Shown: positions 1-6,042, numbered from the stretch's first letter. The stretch: 6,047 nucleotides of DNA from Kiloniellales bacterium (GCA_030067055.1 JASJAL010000340.1:1-6047); one strand, 5' to 3'. Translations and numbers: made by a program. Notes: a model not told the origin generated them from the sequence alone.

Positions 1-428
1 CCATCCCCAGCCGCCTGCGGGTCTTCAAGGTCCAGCCGCGGGTCCTGATCGACAACAAGGCGAGCCGCCGCTACACGGTGATCGAGGTCAACGGCCGCGA
101 CCGGCCGGGCCTGCTGCACCAGGTCACCCGGGCCCTGACCCGCCTCAACCTGATCATCCATTCGGCGCGGATCTCGACCTTCGGCGAGCGGGTGGTCGAC
201 ACCTTCTACGTCAACGACCCCCTGGGCGATAAGGTCGAGGACGAGCGCCGCCTGACCTCGATCCGCAAGAAGATCCTGGCCGCCCTGGAAGACCCGGACT
301 GCGCCCCCGAGAAGCCCAAGGCCAATTCCAAGGAAAAGGCGGCCGCAAGCAAGCCACGCAAGGAGAAGGGCGCCGGCAAGGCCAAGACAGCGGCCAAGCG
401 GCGCAGAGAGGCTGCGACGACCGCCTAG
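1..428 (+). CDS. glnD: GlnD, PII uridylyltransferase/uridylyl-removing enzyme, C-terminal end (5' truncated)
   Basis: This is the last 141 residues of a gene that begins upstream of the window; the frame is read from base 3 and ends at TAG 426-428. GlnD uridylylates and de-uridylylates PII proteins (GlnB/GlnK) in response to glutamine, which binds its C-terminal ACT domains. The visible part starts with a PRVLIDNKAS linker (about residues 13-22), followed by the final ACT domain (about 25-98) with the family signature VIEVNGRDRPGLL, then ISTFGERVVDTFYV. The nucleotidyltransferase and HD domains lie outside the window. After the ACT domain comes an unusual tail of 39 residues (codons 309-425) with 10 Lys and 4 Arg against 4 Glu, rich in Ala, probably disordered. 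An internal GTG at 78 lies inside the ACT domain and is not a real start. Identification rests on strong recall of the conserved motif. Confidence 0.95.
   Translation, partial: IPSRLRVFKVQPRVLIDNKASRRYTVIEVNGRDRPGLLHQVTRALTRLNLIIHSARISTFGERVVDTFYVNDPLGDKVEDERRLTSIRKKILAALEDPDCAPEKPKANSKEKAAASKPRKEKGAGKAKTAAKRRREAATTA
309..425 (+). other. Lys/Ala-rich basic tail of GlnD
   Basis: These 39 codons follow the final ACT domain. They contain 14 basic and 4 acidic residues plus many Ala, ending in a KRRR cluster and then EAATTA. The composition resembles histone H1-like or nucleic-acid-binding tails and is low complexity. The reading frame stays open without a break, so it is part of the protein and not a frameshift product as far as the sequence shows. 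A role in membrane, nucleic acid or partner binding is only conjecture. Confidence 0.75.
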
Positions 429-472
429 AGACAACGTTCGAAGGGTGGCTTGCGCCAAAATCGGGAATCGCC

Positions 473-886
473 TTGTCCTGGATCTTCTTGGATCAGCCAA
501 AACGCGTTGATCGGCTCGCCAAGCGCCTCGAGCGTGAGAAAGTGGTGGTGGTCAAGGTCGAGGACTCCGACCACCCCAATACCCCTGCGAGGATGGTGCT
601 CTCAATACCCTGGGATGGCGATCTTGAAGTGCTCTGGCATCGCCGGTGGTGGCCAGACGGAATACTGCAGGAAGATGACCATGTGTCGCTCAAGGTTGGC
701 GACCAAGATGAAAAGATCGTCGATATTCAAGAATTGTTCGACAAGAAATTCGAGAAGCCGCTTGTCGAAGTCATCATAGATCGCATTGCAGAGGCAGTAC
801 GGAGGCAGGTGAGGGGACCAGCAAGAGTCGAGCCACCTGCCGAAGAACAGCGATCGGGTCCGGCTCAGAACGATGAATTGACTTGA
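473..886 (+). CDS. Hypothetical protein, 137 aa, in lower-GC DNA between glnD and murJ
   Basis: I do not recognise this protein. The best start is TTG 473, preceded by GGGA at 463-466 with a 6-base gap. The frame stays open upstream into glnD, but there is no ATG there, and the first in-frame ATG (593) would cut off the N-terminal third. The stop is TGA 884-886. The product is soluble and charged, with no signal peptide or membrane segment. Residues 8-22 are a basic helix-like stretch, then come a hydrophobic strand VVVVKV (24-29), a tryptophan-rich core (W47, W55, W59, W60), and an alternating acidic region with a likely amphipathic helix at 96-112. The last 25 or so residues are Pro/Glu/Gln rich and probably disordered. 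Codon use is unlike the neighbours (AAA, ATA, GAA, GAT, CAT and TTG are frequent) and GC drops sharply. It may be a recent arrival or a fast-evolving lineage-specific gene. Coding status is likely but not certain. Confidence 0.6.
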   Translation: MSWIFLDQPKRVDRLAKRLEREKVVVVKVEDSDHPNTPARMVLSIPWDGDLEVLWHRRWWPDGILQEDDHVSLKVGDQDEKIVDIQELFDKKFEKPLVEVIIDRIAEAVRRQVRGPARVEPPAEEQRSGPAQNDELT

Positions 887-946
887 CGCGGCGTTTTCTC
901 CGCAAGCCTTCCTATTTTCGCCGCTTTCGCGTAGAGACTGGCCGCC

Positions 947-2518
947 ATGGGTCTGCTTCGTCACGTGGCGACGGTCAGCGGCTGGACCGCCGGCAGCCGC
1001 GTCCTCGGTTTCATCCGCGATGTGCTGATCGCCCCGGTCCTGGGCACGGGGCCCGTGGCCGACGCCTTCTTCGTCGCCTTCCGCTTTCCCAACATGTTCC
1101 GGCGGATCTTCGCCGAGGGCGCCTTCAACGCCGCCTTCGTGCCGCTCTTCGCGCGCCGCCTGGAGGAGGAGGGCGAGGCGGCGGCGCGGCGCTTCGCCGA
1201 AGAGACCCTGGCGGTCTTCCTCTTCGTGCTGCTGGCCCTGACGGTGGCGGCCATGGCCGCCATGCCCTGGCTGATGCACGTGATCGCGCCGGGCTTCCGG
1301 GACGATCCCGACAAGTTCGCCCTGACCGTCCAGCTCAGTGTGATCGCCTTCCCCTATCTCCTGTTCATGGCCCTGATGGCCTTCTTCGGCGGGTTGCTGA
1401 ACTCGCTTTACCGCTTCCAGGCGGCGGCGGCGGCGCCGATCCTGCTGAACGTCTTCTTCATCGCAGCGCTGCTCGGCATCGTGCCCTTCACCGAGCGGCC
1501 CGGGCACGTGCTGGCCTGGACCGTGGCGGCGGCCGGGGTCGCGCAGTTCCTGGTGGTCGCGGTCGCAGCCCGACGCGCCGGCATGGCGCTCAGGCTGCCG
1601 TGGCCGCGAATCACCCCGGGCGTGCGTCGCCTGGTCGTGCTGATGGTCCCCGGGGTGCTTTCGGCGGGGGTGCTGCAGCTCAACCTGATCATCGGCACGA
1701 TCATCGCCTCCTTCCGCGACGGCGCGGTCTCCTACCTCTACTACGCCGACCGGATCTACCAGCTTCCGCTGGGGGTGATCGGCATCGCCTTCGGAGTGGT
1801 CCTGCTGCCGGAGCTGTCGCGCAAGCTGCGCGCCGGTGACCACGACCAGGCGCGGGCCAGCCTCAACCGTGGCATCGAGTTCGCCATGCTGCTGACCCTG
1901 CCGGCGGCGGTCGCGATCGCCATGATCGCCCGGCCGATCATCGTCGTGCTTTTCGAGCGCGGCGCCTTCGACCGCCTGGCCAGCGAGGCCACGGTGCCGG
2001 CGCTGATCGCCTTCGCCCTCGGCCTGCCGGCCTACGTCCTGGTCAAGGTCTTCCAGCCGGCCTTCTTCGCCCGCGAGGACACGGTCACCCCGCTGCGCTT
2101 CGCCGCGGTCTCGGTCGCGGTCAACATCTGCCTCAGCCTGGCGCTCTTTCCCTGGCTGGCCCACGTCGGCATCGCGCTGGCGACCGCGGTCGCGGCCTGG
2201 GGCAACGTCGCGTTGCTGGCCGTGCGCCTGGCCAGGCGCGGCTTCTGGCGCGGCGATTCGCGCCTCGGTGCCCGCCTGCTCCGGATCCTGCTGGCCAGCG
2301 CGCTGATGGGCCTCGGCCTCTGGCTGGCCGCGTTCTGGCTCGACCCCTGGCTCGATGCCGGCCTGACGCTCAAGGTCGCGGCCCTGCTGCTCCTGGTGCT
2401 CGGCGGCCTGGGGGCCTTCGCCGTCTTGGCGCTGGCGACCGGGGCCAGCAGCCTGTCCGAGCTGAAGGATCTACTGCGCCGCCGCGGCGGGGCGGCGGAG
2501 GCCGCGCCGCCGGCATGA
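947..2518 (+). CDS. murJ: MurJ, lipid II flippase (MviN family)
   Basis: MurJ is a MOP-superfamily inner-membrane protein that moves lipid-linked peptidoglycan precursor (lipid II) to the periplasmic face for cell-wall synthesis. The 523-residue product is close to the usual 510-530, starts at ATG 947 and matches family members from residue 1. The N-terminal signatures SRVLGFIRD (17-25) and FRFPNMFRRIFAEGAF (45-60) are intact. R18, R24, D39, R52, R53 and E57 fall at the same positions as in E. coli MurJ by recalled alignment, and YYADR (265-269) supplies the central-cavity Asp/Arg (D268, R269; E. coli D269/R270). About 14 hydrophobic segments run to residue 505, followed by a short cytoplasmic tail of Arg, Ala and Pro. 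The start has only a weak AGAG (933-936) ten bases upstream. It follows the preceding gene by 60 bases and may be cotranscribed with it. Nothing suggests damage. Confidence 0.98.
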   Translation: MGLLRHVATVSGWTAGSRVLGFIRDVLIAPVLGTGPVADAFFVAFRFPNMFRRIFAEGAFNAAFVPLFARRLEEEGEAAARRFAEETLAVFLFVLLALTVAAMAAMPWLMHVIAPGFRDDPDKFALTVQLSVIAFPYLLFMALMAFFGGLLNSLYRFQAAAAAPILLNVFFIAALLGIVPFTERPGHVLAWTVAAAGVAQFLVVAVAARRAGMALRLPWPRITPGVRRLVVLMVPGVLSAGVLQLNLIIGTIIASFRDGAVSYLYYADRIYQLPLGVIGIAFGVVLLPELSRKLRAGDHDQARASLNRGIEFAMLLTLPAAVAIAMIARPIIVVLFERGAFDRLASEATVPALIAFALGLPAYVLVKVFQPAFFAREDTVTPLRFAAVSVAVNICLSLALFPWLAHVGIALATAVAAWGNVALLAVRLARRGFWRGDSRLGARLLRILLASALMGLGLWLAAFWLDPWLDAGLTLKVAALLLLVLGGLGAFAVLALATGASSLSELKDLLRRRGGAAEAAPPA

Positions 2519-2536
2519 ATCCCGTCGGCTCGGGTG

Positions 2537-2566
2537 CTTGACCCGGACTGCCGCAGCGGCGATAAC
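2537..2566 (+). promoter_or_regulatory. Probable sigma70-type promoter of trpS
   Basis: A -35 element TTGACC (2538-2543; CTTGAC from 2537, the alphaproteobacterial preference) is separated by exactly 17 bases from a -10 element GATAAC (2561-2566). Matches to the E. coli consensus are 5/6 and 4/6. Transcription would begin near 2573, giving a leader of roughly 38 bases that includes the trpS Shine-Dalgarno. It lies just after the murJ stop, so trpS can be expressed independently of the genes upstream. Predicted from sequence only. Confidence 0.6.
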
Positions 2567-2597
2567 CCGCCGGTTTCCGCCCTTGTGGCGGCGTTCC

Positions 2598-2601
2598 GGA
2601 G
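2598..2601 (+). promoter_or_regulatory. Shine-Dalgarno site of trpS
   Basis: GGAG sits 9 bases before the ATG at 2611. It supports that start, which also places the first residues ([12 protein letters not shown]) exactly at the N-terminus expected of tryptophanyl-tRNA synthetases. Confidence 0.7.
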
Positions 2602-2610
2602 TGTCTCGCC

Positions 2611-3651
2611 ATGCAGCGCATCTTCTCGGGCGTGCAGCCGACCGGCAACCTGCACCTCGGCAACTACCTGGGCGCGATCCGCAATTTCGTGCGCCTGCAG
2701 GACGACTTCGACTGCATCTTCTGCGTCGTCGACATGCACGCCATCACGGTCTGGCAGGATCCGGCCGAGCTGCAGCACAACACCCGCGAGGTCACCGCCG
2801 CCTATCTGGCCGCCGGAATCGACCCCAAGCGCAACATCATCTTCAACCAGAGCCAGGTGCCGCAGCACGCCGAGCTGGCCTGGATCTTCAGCTGCGTGGC
2901 GCGCCTAGGCTGGCTGAACCGCATGACCCAGTTCAAGGAGAAGGCGGGCAAGCACCGGGAGAACGCCAGCGTCGGGCTCTACGTCTATCCCAACCTCATG
3001 GCGGCCGACATCCTGGCCTACAAGGCCACCCACGTGCCGGTCGGCGAGGACCAGAAACAGCATCTCGAGCTGACCCGGGACATCGCCCAGAAGTTCAACC
3101 ACGACTTCGGGGTCGATTACTTCCCGATCGTCGAGCCTCTGATCCGGGGCGAGGCGACCCGGGTCATGAGCCTGCGCGACGGCAGCAAGAAGATGAGCAA
3201 GTCGGATCCCTCGGACATGAGCCGGATCACCATGTCCGACGACGCCGAAACGGTGGCGCAGAAGATCCGCCGCGCCAAGACCGATCCCGACGCCCTGCCC
3301 GGGCCCGAGGTCCTGGACCACCAGGGGCGGCTGCCGGACGCGGCCGAGGCGGCGCGGCCCGAGGCCTTCAACCTGCTGCGGATCTACGCCGCCCTGGCTG
3401 ACAAGACCCTGGCCGAGACCCTGGCCGAGTTCGAGGGCAGCCAGTTCTCCCACTTCAAGGCGGTGCTAACCGATCTGGCGGTCGCCGCGCTGGGGCCGAT
3501 GGGTGCGGAGATGAAGCGCCTGACGGCCGATCCGGCCCAGGTCGACGCGGTTCTGGCCGAAGGCGCGGCGCGGGCCCGGGCAATTGCCGAGCCGATCCTG
3601 GACGAGGTCCGCGACATCGTCGGCTTCCTTCGGCCCAAAGGTTCCGCGTGA
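2611..3651 (+). CDS. trpS: Tryptophanyl-tRNA synthetase
   Basis: TrpRS is a cytoplasmic class Ic aminoacyl-tRNA synthetase, active as a dimer, that charges tRNA-Trp with tryptophan using ATP. The 346-residue product is of normal length. The Rossmann fold begins at FSGVQPTG (5-12), with the HIGH-type signature TGNLHLGN (11-18). The tryptophan-pocket segment [10 protein letters not shown] (126-135) contains D133, equivalent to the indole-binding Asp of the Bacillus enzyme. PVGEDQKQH (143-151) follows, and the KMSKS loop is intact at 194-198. The helical anticodon-binding C-terminus covers roughly 200-340. The gene has its own predicted promoter and a good Shine-Dalgarno, and is separated from murJ by 92 bases. 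I see no T-box, leader peptide or attenuator. Codon use is typical of this GC-rich genome and nothing is missing. Confidence 0.98.
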   Translation: MQRIFSGVQPTGNLHLGNYLGAIRNFVRLQDDFDCIFCVVDMHAITVWQDPAELQHNTREVTAAYLAAGIDPKRNIIFNQSQVPQHAELAWIFSCVARLGWLNRMTQFKEKAGKHRENASVGLYVYPNLMAADILAYKATHVPVGEDQKQHLELTRDIAQKFNHDFGVDYFPIVEPLIRGEATRVMSLRDGSKKMSKSDPSDMSRITMSDDAETVAQKIRRAKTDPDALPGPEVLDHQGRLPDAAEAARPEAFNLLRIYAALADKTLAETLAEFEGSQFSHFKAVLTDLAVAALGPMGAEMKRLTADPAQVDAVLAEGAARARAIAEPILDEVRDIVGFLRPKGSA

Positions 3652-3750
3652 CCTCACCCGTTTGCGGGAGCGCTGCAGCAAGAAGCGGTGCAACGAGGTC
3701 ACAGTCCGGGTATTTCTCGGCTTTGCAGTGCGGAATCCATGGCCAAGCCA

Positions 3751-3779
3751 TTGGCGGCGCGGGGCTTGATCGCTAGGCT
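3751..3779 (+). promoter_or_regulatory. Weak promoter candidate for the TSUP-TIGR02186-usp operon
   Basis: TTGGCG (3751-3756) is followed after 17 bases by TAGGCT (3774-3779), matching consensus at 4/6 and 3/6. The spacing is right and the position suits a leader of about 115 bases. Such matches arise by chance in DNA like this, so the call is tentative; an alternative sigma factor or read-through from trpS is equally possible. Confidence 0.25.
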
Positions 3780-3788
3780 CGCAGGTGA

Positions 3789-3815
3789 GGGTGGCCGTTC
3801 ACAGGGCGGCCTCCC
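3789..3815 (+). repeat. Imperfect inverted repeat (hairpin) in the TSUP leader
   Basis: GGGTGGCCG (3789-3797) pairs with CGGCCTCCC (3807-3815): eight Watson-Crick pairs with one central T-T mismatch and a 9-base loop. No T-run follows, so it is not a standard terminator. If transcription starts near 3786 it would form the 5' end of the mRNA and could act in RNA stability, or it could be an operator. It may also be chance pairing in GC-rich DNA. Confidence 0.35.
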
Positions 3816-3886
3816 GTCATGAACCCGAGCGCTCTTCAAGAGGCCCCGCGCGAGCCATGATGCCGCGGCGCAATCAGAACTCCACC

Positions 3887-3891
3887 TAAGG
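3887..3891 (+). promoter_or_regulatory. Shine-Dalgarno site that fixes the GTG start of the TSUP gene
   Basis: TAAGG lies 8 bases before GTG 3900. An in-frame TGA at 3858-3860 and the lack of any other start between it and 3900 make this GTG the earliest possible start. The first three bases of the site are also the TAA stop of the mini frame 3857-3889. Confidence 0.65.
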
Positions 3892-3899
3892 CGGCAGCC

Positions 3900-4814
3900 G
3901 TGCAGATCTACCTGCCCATCGCCGAGCTGTCCGTGAACGTCTTCCTGCTGCTCGGCCTTGGCGGCGTGATCGGCTTCCTGTCCGGGATGTTCGGCGTCGG
4001 CGGAGGCTTCCTCATGACCCCGGCGCTGATCTTCATCGGGGTTCCGGCCCCGGTCGCCGTCGGAACCGAGGCCAACCAGATCGTTGCCTCCTCGGTTTCC
4101 GGCGTGCTGGCCCACTGGCGCCGCGGCAACGTCGATTTCAAGATGGGCTTCGTGCTGATGATCGGCGGCTTCCTCGGCTCAGCCCTGGGCGTCGGGCTCT
4201 TCGCGCTGTTGCGGGAGCTCGGCCAGATCGACTTGGTGATCCGGCTGTCCTACGTGGTCTTCCTGGGAATCATCGGCAGCCTGATGCTTGTCGAGGGTGT
4301 CCGCGCCTTGCTGCGGCGCCGCAACCCGACGGCCGAGCGCCGCAAGCTGCACCAGCACACCTGGATTCACGGTCTGCCCCTGAAGACCCGTTTCCGCAAG
4401 TCGCGGCTCTATATCAGCGCCTTGCTGCCGGTCGGGGTCGGCTTCGTGGTCGGCGTCCTGGCGGCGATCATGGGCGTCGGCGGCGGCTTCATCATGGTGC
4501 CGGCGATGATCTACCTGCTCGGCATGCCGACCGCAGTCGTGGTCGGCACCTCGCTGTTCCAGATCATCTTCGTCACCGCCAACGTCACGGTGCTGCAGGC
4601 CACTGCCAACCAGACCGTCGACGTCGTCCTGGCGCTGTTGCTGCTGACCGGCGCGGTGATCGGTGCCCAGCTCGGCGCCCGGGTCGGAACCCGCCTGCAC
4701 GGCGAACAGCTGCGGGTCCTCCTGGCGGTGATGGTGCTTATGGTCTGTGCCAAACTGGTCTATGACCTGACCATACCGCCCAGCGATGTCTACGTGATCG
4801 GGACCATCCGATGA
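3900..4814 (+). CDS. TauE/SafE (TSUP) family inner-membrane permease
   Basis: This 304-residue multi-pass membrane protein belongs to the sulfite exporter TauE/SafE family (PF01925, formerly DUF81). Members are secondary transporters, some linked to sulfite, sulfoacetate, thiosulfate or other sulfur compounds. The duplicated-repeat architecture is plain: GMFGVGGGF (29-37) followed by a Pro-containing helix and the VGTEANQI segment, then again MGVGGGF (191-197), MVPAM (199-203) and VVGTSLFQI (214-222). A strongly basic, His-containing loop (about 137-169) separates the halves and is probably cytoplasmic. I estimate 8 membrane segments. The GTG start is set by TAAGG and an upstream in-frame stop. 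The stop overlaps the next gene's ATG by four bases (ATGA), pointing to translational coupling with the TIGR02186 partner. The substrate cannot be read from the sequence, and no sulfur-metabolism gene is visible nearby. Confidence 0.93.
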   Translation: MQIYLPIAELSVNVFLLLGLGGVIGFLSGMFGVGGGFLMTPALIFIGVPAPVAVGTEANQIVASSVSGVLAHWRRGNVDFKMGFVLMIGGFLGSALGVGLFALLRELGQIDLVIRLSYVVFLGIIGSLMLVEGVRALLRRRNPTAERRKLHQHTWIHGLPLKTRFRKSRLYISALLPVGVGFVVGVLAAIMGVGGGFIMVPAMIYLLGMPTAVVVGTSLFQIIFVTANVTVLQATANQTVDVVLALLLLTGAVIGAQLGARVGTRLHGEQLRVLLAVMVLMVCAKLVYDLTIPPSDVYVIGTIR

Positions 4815-5548
4815 CGCGCCCGGTCTCGCTCTTCGCCCTGGTCGCGACGCTTCTGGTCACCCAGCCGAGCCAGGCGTCCTGCATCTTTGACATCTCCGAT
4901 CACCGGATTCCGATCACCACCGGTTTCGCCGGCAGCGAGGTCCTGCTCTTCGGCACGGTCGACCAGCCCAGTGACGTGGTGGTGACCCTGCGCGGCCCGC
5001 TGTCCTCGGTGGTCATGTACCGGAAGGCGCGGATCGCCGGCATCTGGGTCAACGCCGCCAGCATGACCTTCAAGCAAGCGCCCAGCTTCTTCTCGATCGT
5101 CGCCACCCGGCCTCTGGAAGAGATTGCCGCCGAGACGGAGTTGAGGCTGCACCAGCTCGGTGTCGGCTACGTCGTCGACCTGCCGCGCAGCGTCGGTTCG
5201 CCGGACGTGCGCGATGACTGGAAGCAGGCGCTGCTGCGGAACATGGCCGACGTCGGTCTCTTTCCCAGCGATATCGGCAGCGTGACCTTTCTCGGCGACA
5301 CTTTGTTCCGGGCCAGAATGCAACTTCCCTCCAACGTGCCGACCGGACAGTACCTTGCCAGCGCCTATTGCCTTGTCGACGGCAAGGTGCAAAGCGCCCA
5401 GACCATTCCGCTTTTCGTCGAGAAGACCGGCGTGGAGGCCTGGATCTTCGATTTCGCGCACAACTATCCCCTGGTCTACGGCCTAATTGCGGTGGTCTTG
5501 GCCTTGATGGCAGGATGGACGGCCCACCTCGCCTTCGGAAGGTCCTGA
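4811..5548 (+). CDS. TIGR02186 / Alph_Pro_TM family membrane-anchored protein
   Basis: This 245-residue protein matches my recollection of the alphaproteobacterial family PF09608/TIGR02186, whose function is unknown and which is commonly encoded beside TauE/SafE genes. Residues 1-22 look like a Sec signal peptide (hydrophobic LFALVATLLV, cleavage probably after SQA at 22). A mature domain rich in beta strands follows, with the segments HRIPITTGFAGSEVLLFG (31-48), VVVTLRGP (56-63) and RIAGIWVN (74-81), and a helix-prone stretch at 101-150. Residues 220-241 form one transmembrane helix ending in a very short tail. This predicts a periplasmic domain anchored at its C-terminus. The only two cysteines are C24 and C187, which could form a disulfide; C24 lacks a canonical lipobox. 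The ATG overlaps the TSUP stop, and GGGA at 4800-4803 is a plausible ribosome site. A role as accessory subunit of the permease is inferred from context only. Confidence 0.88.
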   Translation: MTRPVSLFALVATLLVTQPSQASCIFDISDHRIPITTGFAGSEVLLFGTVDQPSDVVVTLRGPLSSVVMYRKARIAGIWVNAASMTFKQAPSFFSIVATRPLEEIAAETELRLHQLGVGYVVDLPRSVGSPDVRDDWKQALLRNMADVGLFPSDIGSVTFLGDTLFRARMQLPSNVPTGQYLASAYCLVDGKVQSAQTIPLFVEKTGVEAWIFDFAHNYPLVYGLIAVVLALMAGWTAHLAFGRS

Positions 5549-5556
5549 GCCCCCCG

Positions 5557-6042
5557 ATGCCGGACAACTCAGACAGCCTGGAACAGCGTGTCTTCCTCGT
5601 GGTCGTCGACCAATCCGAGGAGATGCAGGTCGCGCTGCGCTTTGCCGCCCGGCGCGCCCAGCACACCGGCGGTCGCGTCGCCATGCTCCACGTCATCGAG
5701 CCCGCCGACTTTCAACACTGGATGACGGTCGGCGACCTGATGCGTGAGGAAGCCCGCAGCGAGGCCGAGCAGCTGTTGCAGCGACTAGCAACCCGGGTCA
5801 ACGAGCTGACCGGCCAGTTGCCGATCCTATACCTTCGCGAAGGCGACCGGCGGGACGAACTGCTGAAGCTGATCGACGAAGAGCCGAGCATTCAGATCCT
5901 GGTCCTGGCCGCCAATGTCGGCCAAGGCGGGCCGGGACCGCTGGTCTCAGCCCTGACCGGCCGGTTCCTGAGCCGACTGCGGATTCCCATGACCATCGTT
6001 CCCGGCAATCTCTCGGACGAGGACATCGACTCGATCGCCTGA
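5557..6042 (+). CDS. Universal stress protein (UspA domain)
   Basis: This is a 161-residue single-domain Usp protein of the adenine-nucleotide alpha-hydrolase-like fold, cytoplasmic. The first strand RVFLVVVDQS (11-20) carries D18 at the position of the nucleotide-contacting Asp. VAMLHVIEP (41-49), a long helix (56-83) and ILYLREGD (90-97) follow. The nucleotide loop and final strand are ILVLAANVGQGGPGP (114-128) and MTIVPG (145-150). G122, G125 and G135 satisfy the G-2X-G-9X-G spacing, but the Ser/Thr expected next is R136, so ATP binding is uncertain. ATG 5557 is chosen because it gives a standard Usp N-terminus; the frame is open further upstream, but there it only overlaps the preceding gene. 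GGAAGG (5537-5542) is rather far away, 14 bases. The gap to the previous gene is 8 bases, so it is probably cotranscribed. Usp next to trpS is familiar in Alphaproteobacteria, with the two membrane genes lying between them here. Confidence 0.9.
   Translation: MPDNSDSLEQRVFLVVVDQSEEMQVALRFAARRAQHTGGRVAMLHVIEPADFQHWMTVGDLMREEARSEAEQLLQRLATRVNELTGQLPILYLREGDRRDELLKLIDEEPSIQILVLAANVGQGGPGPLVSALTGRFLSRLRIPMTIVPGNLSDEDIDSIA

Larger units (their letters stand above)
3652..3899 (+). other. Intergenic region and putative leader upstream of the TSUP gene
   Basis: This 248-base gap holds no convincing full-length gene. Just after the trpS stop is a small hairpin, CCCG 3657-3660 with CGGG 3665-3668 and a TTTG loop, but no T-run follows, so it is not a typical intrinsic terminator. 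Next come a weak promoter candidate (3751-3779), a longer imperfect hairpin (3789-3815) and two mini reading frames (3819-3860 and 3857-3889). I do not recognise any known riboswitch class in it. Confidence 0.6.

Noticed and set aside
878..918. Two overlapping -35-like hexamers (TTGACT 878-883 and TTGACG 883-888) ahead of murJ
   Set aside because: No acceptable -10 lies at 16-18 bases; the nearest AT-rich hexamer, TATTTT at 913-918, is 24 or more bases away. A promoter is possible but not supported.
888..927. Inverted repeat GCGGCG (888-893) / CGCCGC (919-924) followed by TTT before murJ
   Set aside because: The 25-base loop and only three Ts make an intrinsic terminator unlikely, and short GC repeats are expected by chance in this composition.
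883..1839. 318-codon + strand frame overlapping the start of murJ
   Set aside because: It is out of frame with murJ, Arg/Gly/Ala rich and without motifs; a GC-driven shadow.
602..2164. 520-codon open frame on the minus strand across the small gene and murJ
   Set aside because: It is antisense to murJ, whose protein is unmistakable. The translation is a low-complexity run of Arg, Gly, Asp, Gln and His, typical of the antisense of GC-rich coding DNA, and no domain is visible.
2538..3401. 287-codon + strand frame overlapping trpS
   Set aside because: trpS with both class I signatures occupies the same DNA in another frame; this translation is Arg/Pro/Gly-rich noise.
3657..3668. CCCG-TTTG-CGGG hairpin right after the trpS stop
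   Set aside because: A four-pair stem with no T-run after it is too weak to call a terminator, though Rho-dependent ending cannot be excluded.
4179..4700. 173-codon minus-strand frame inside the TSUP gene, and a similar one at 4790-5461
   Set aside because: Both are antisense to well-recognised membrane protein genes and show only Asp/Gln/Arg/His-rich low-complexity translations.
5368..5556. N-terminal extension of the Usp frame upstream of ATG 5557
   Set aside because: It overlaps the TIGR02186 gene, its translation is basic and motif-free, and Usp proteins start close to the first strand, as the 5557 start gives.
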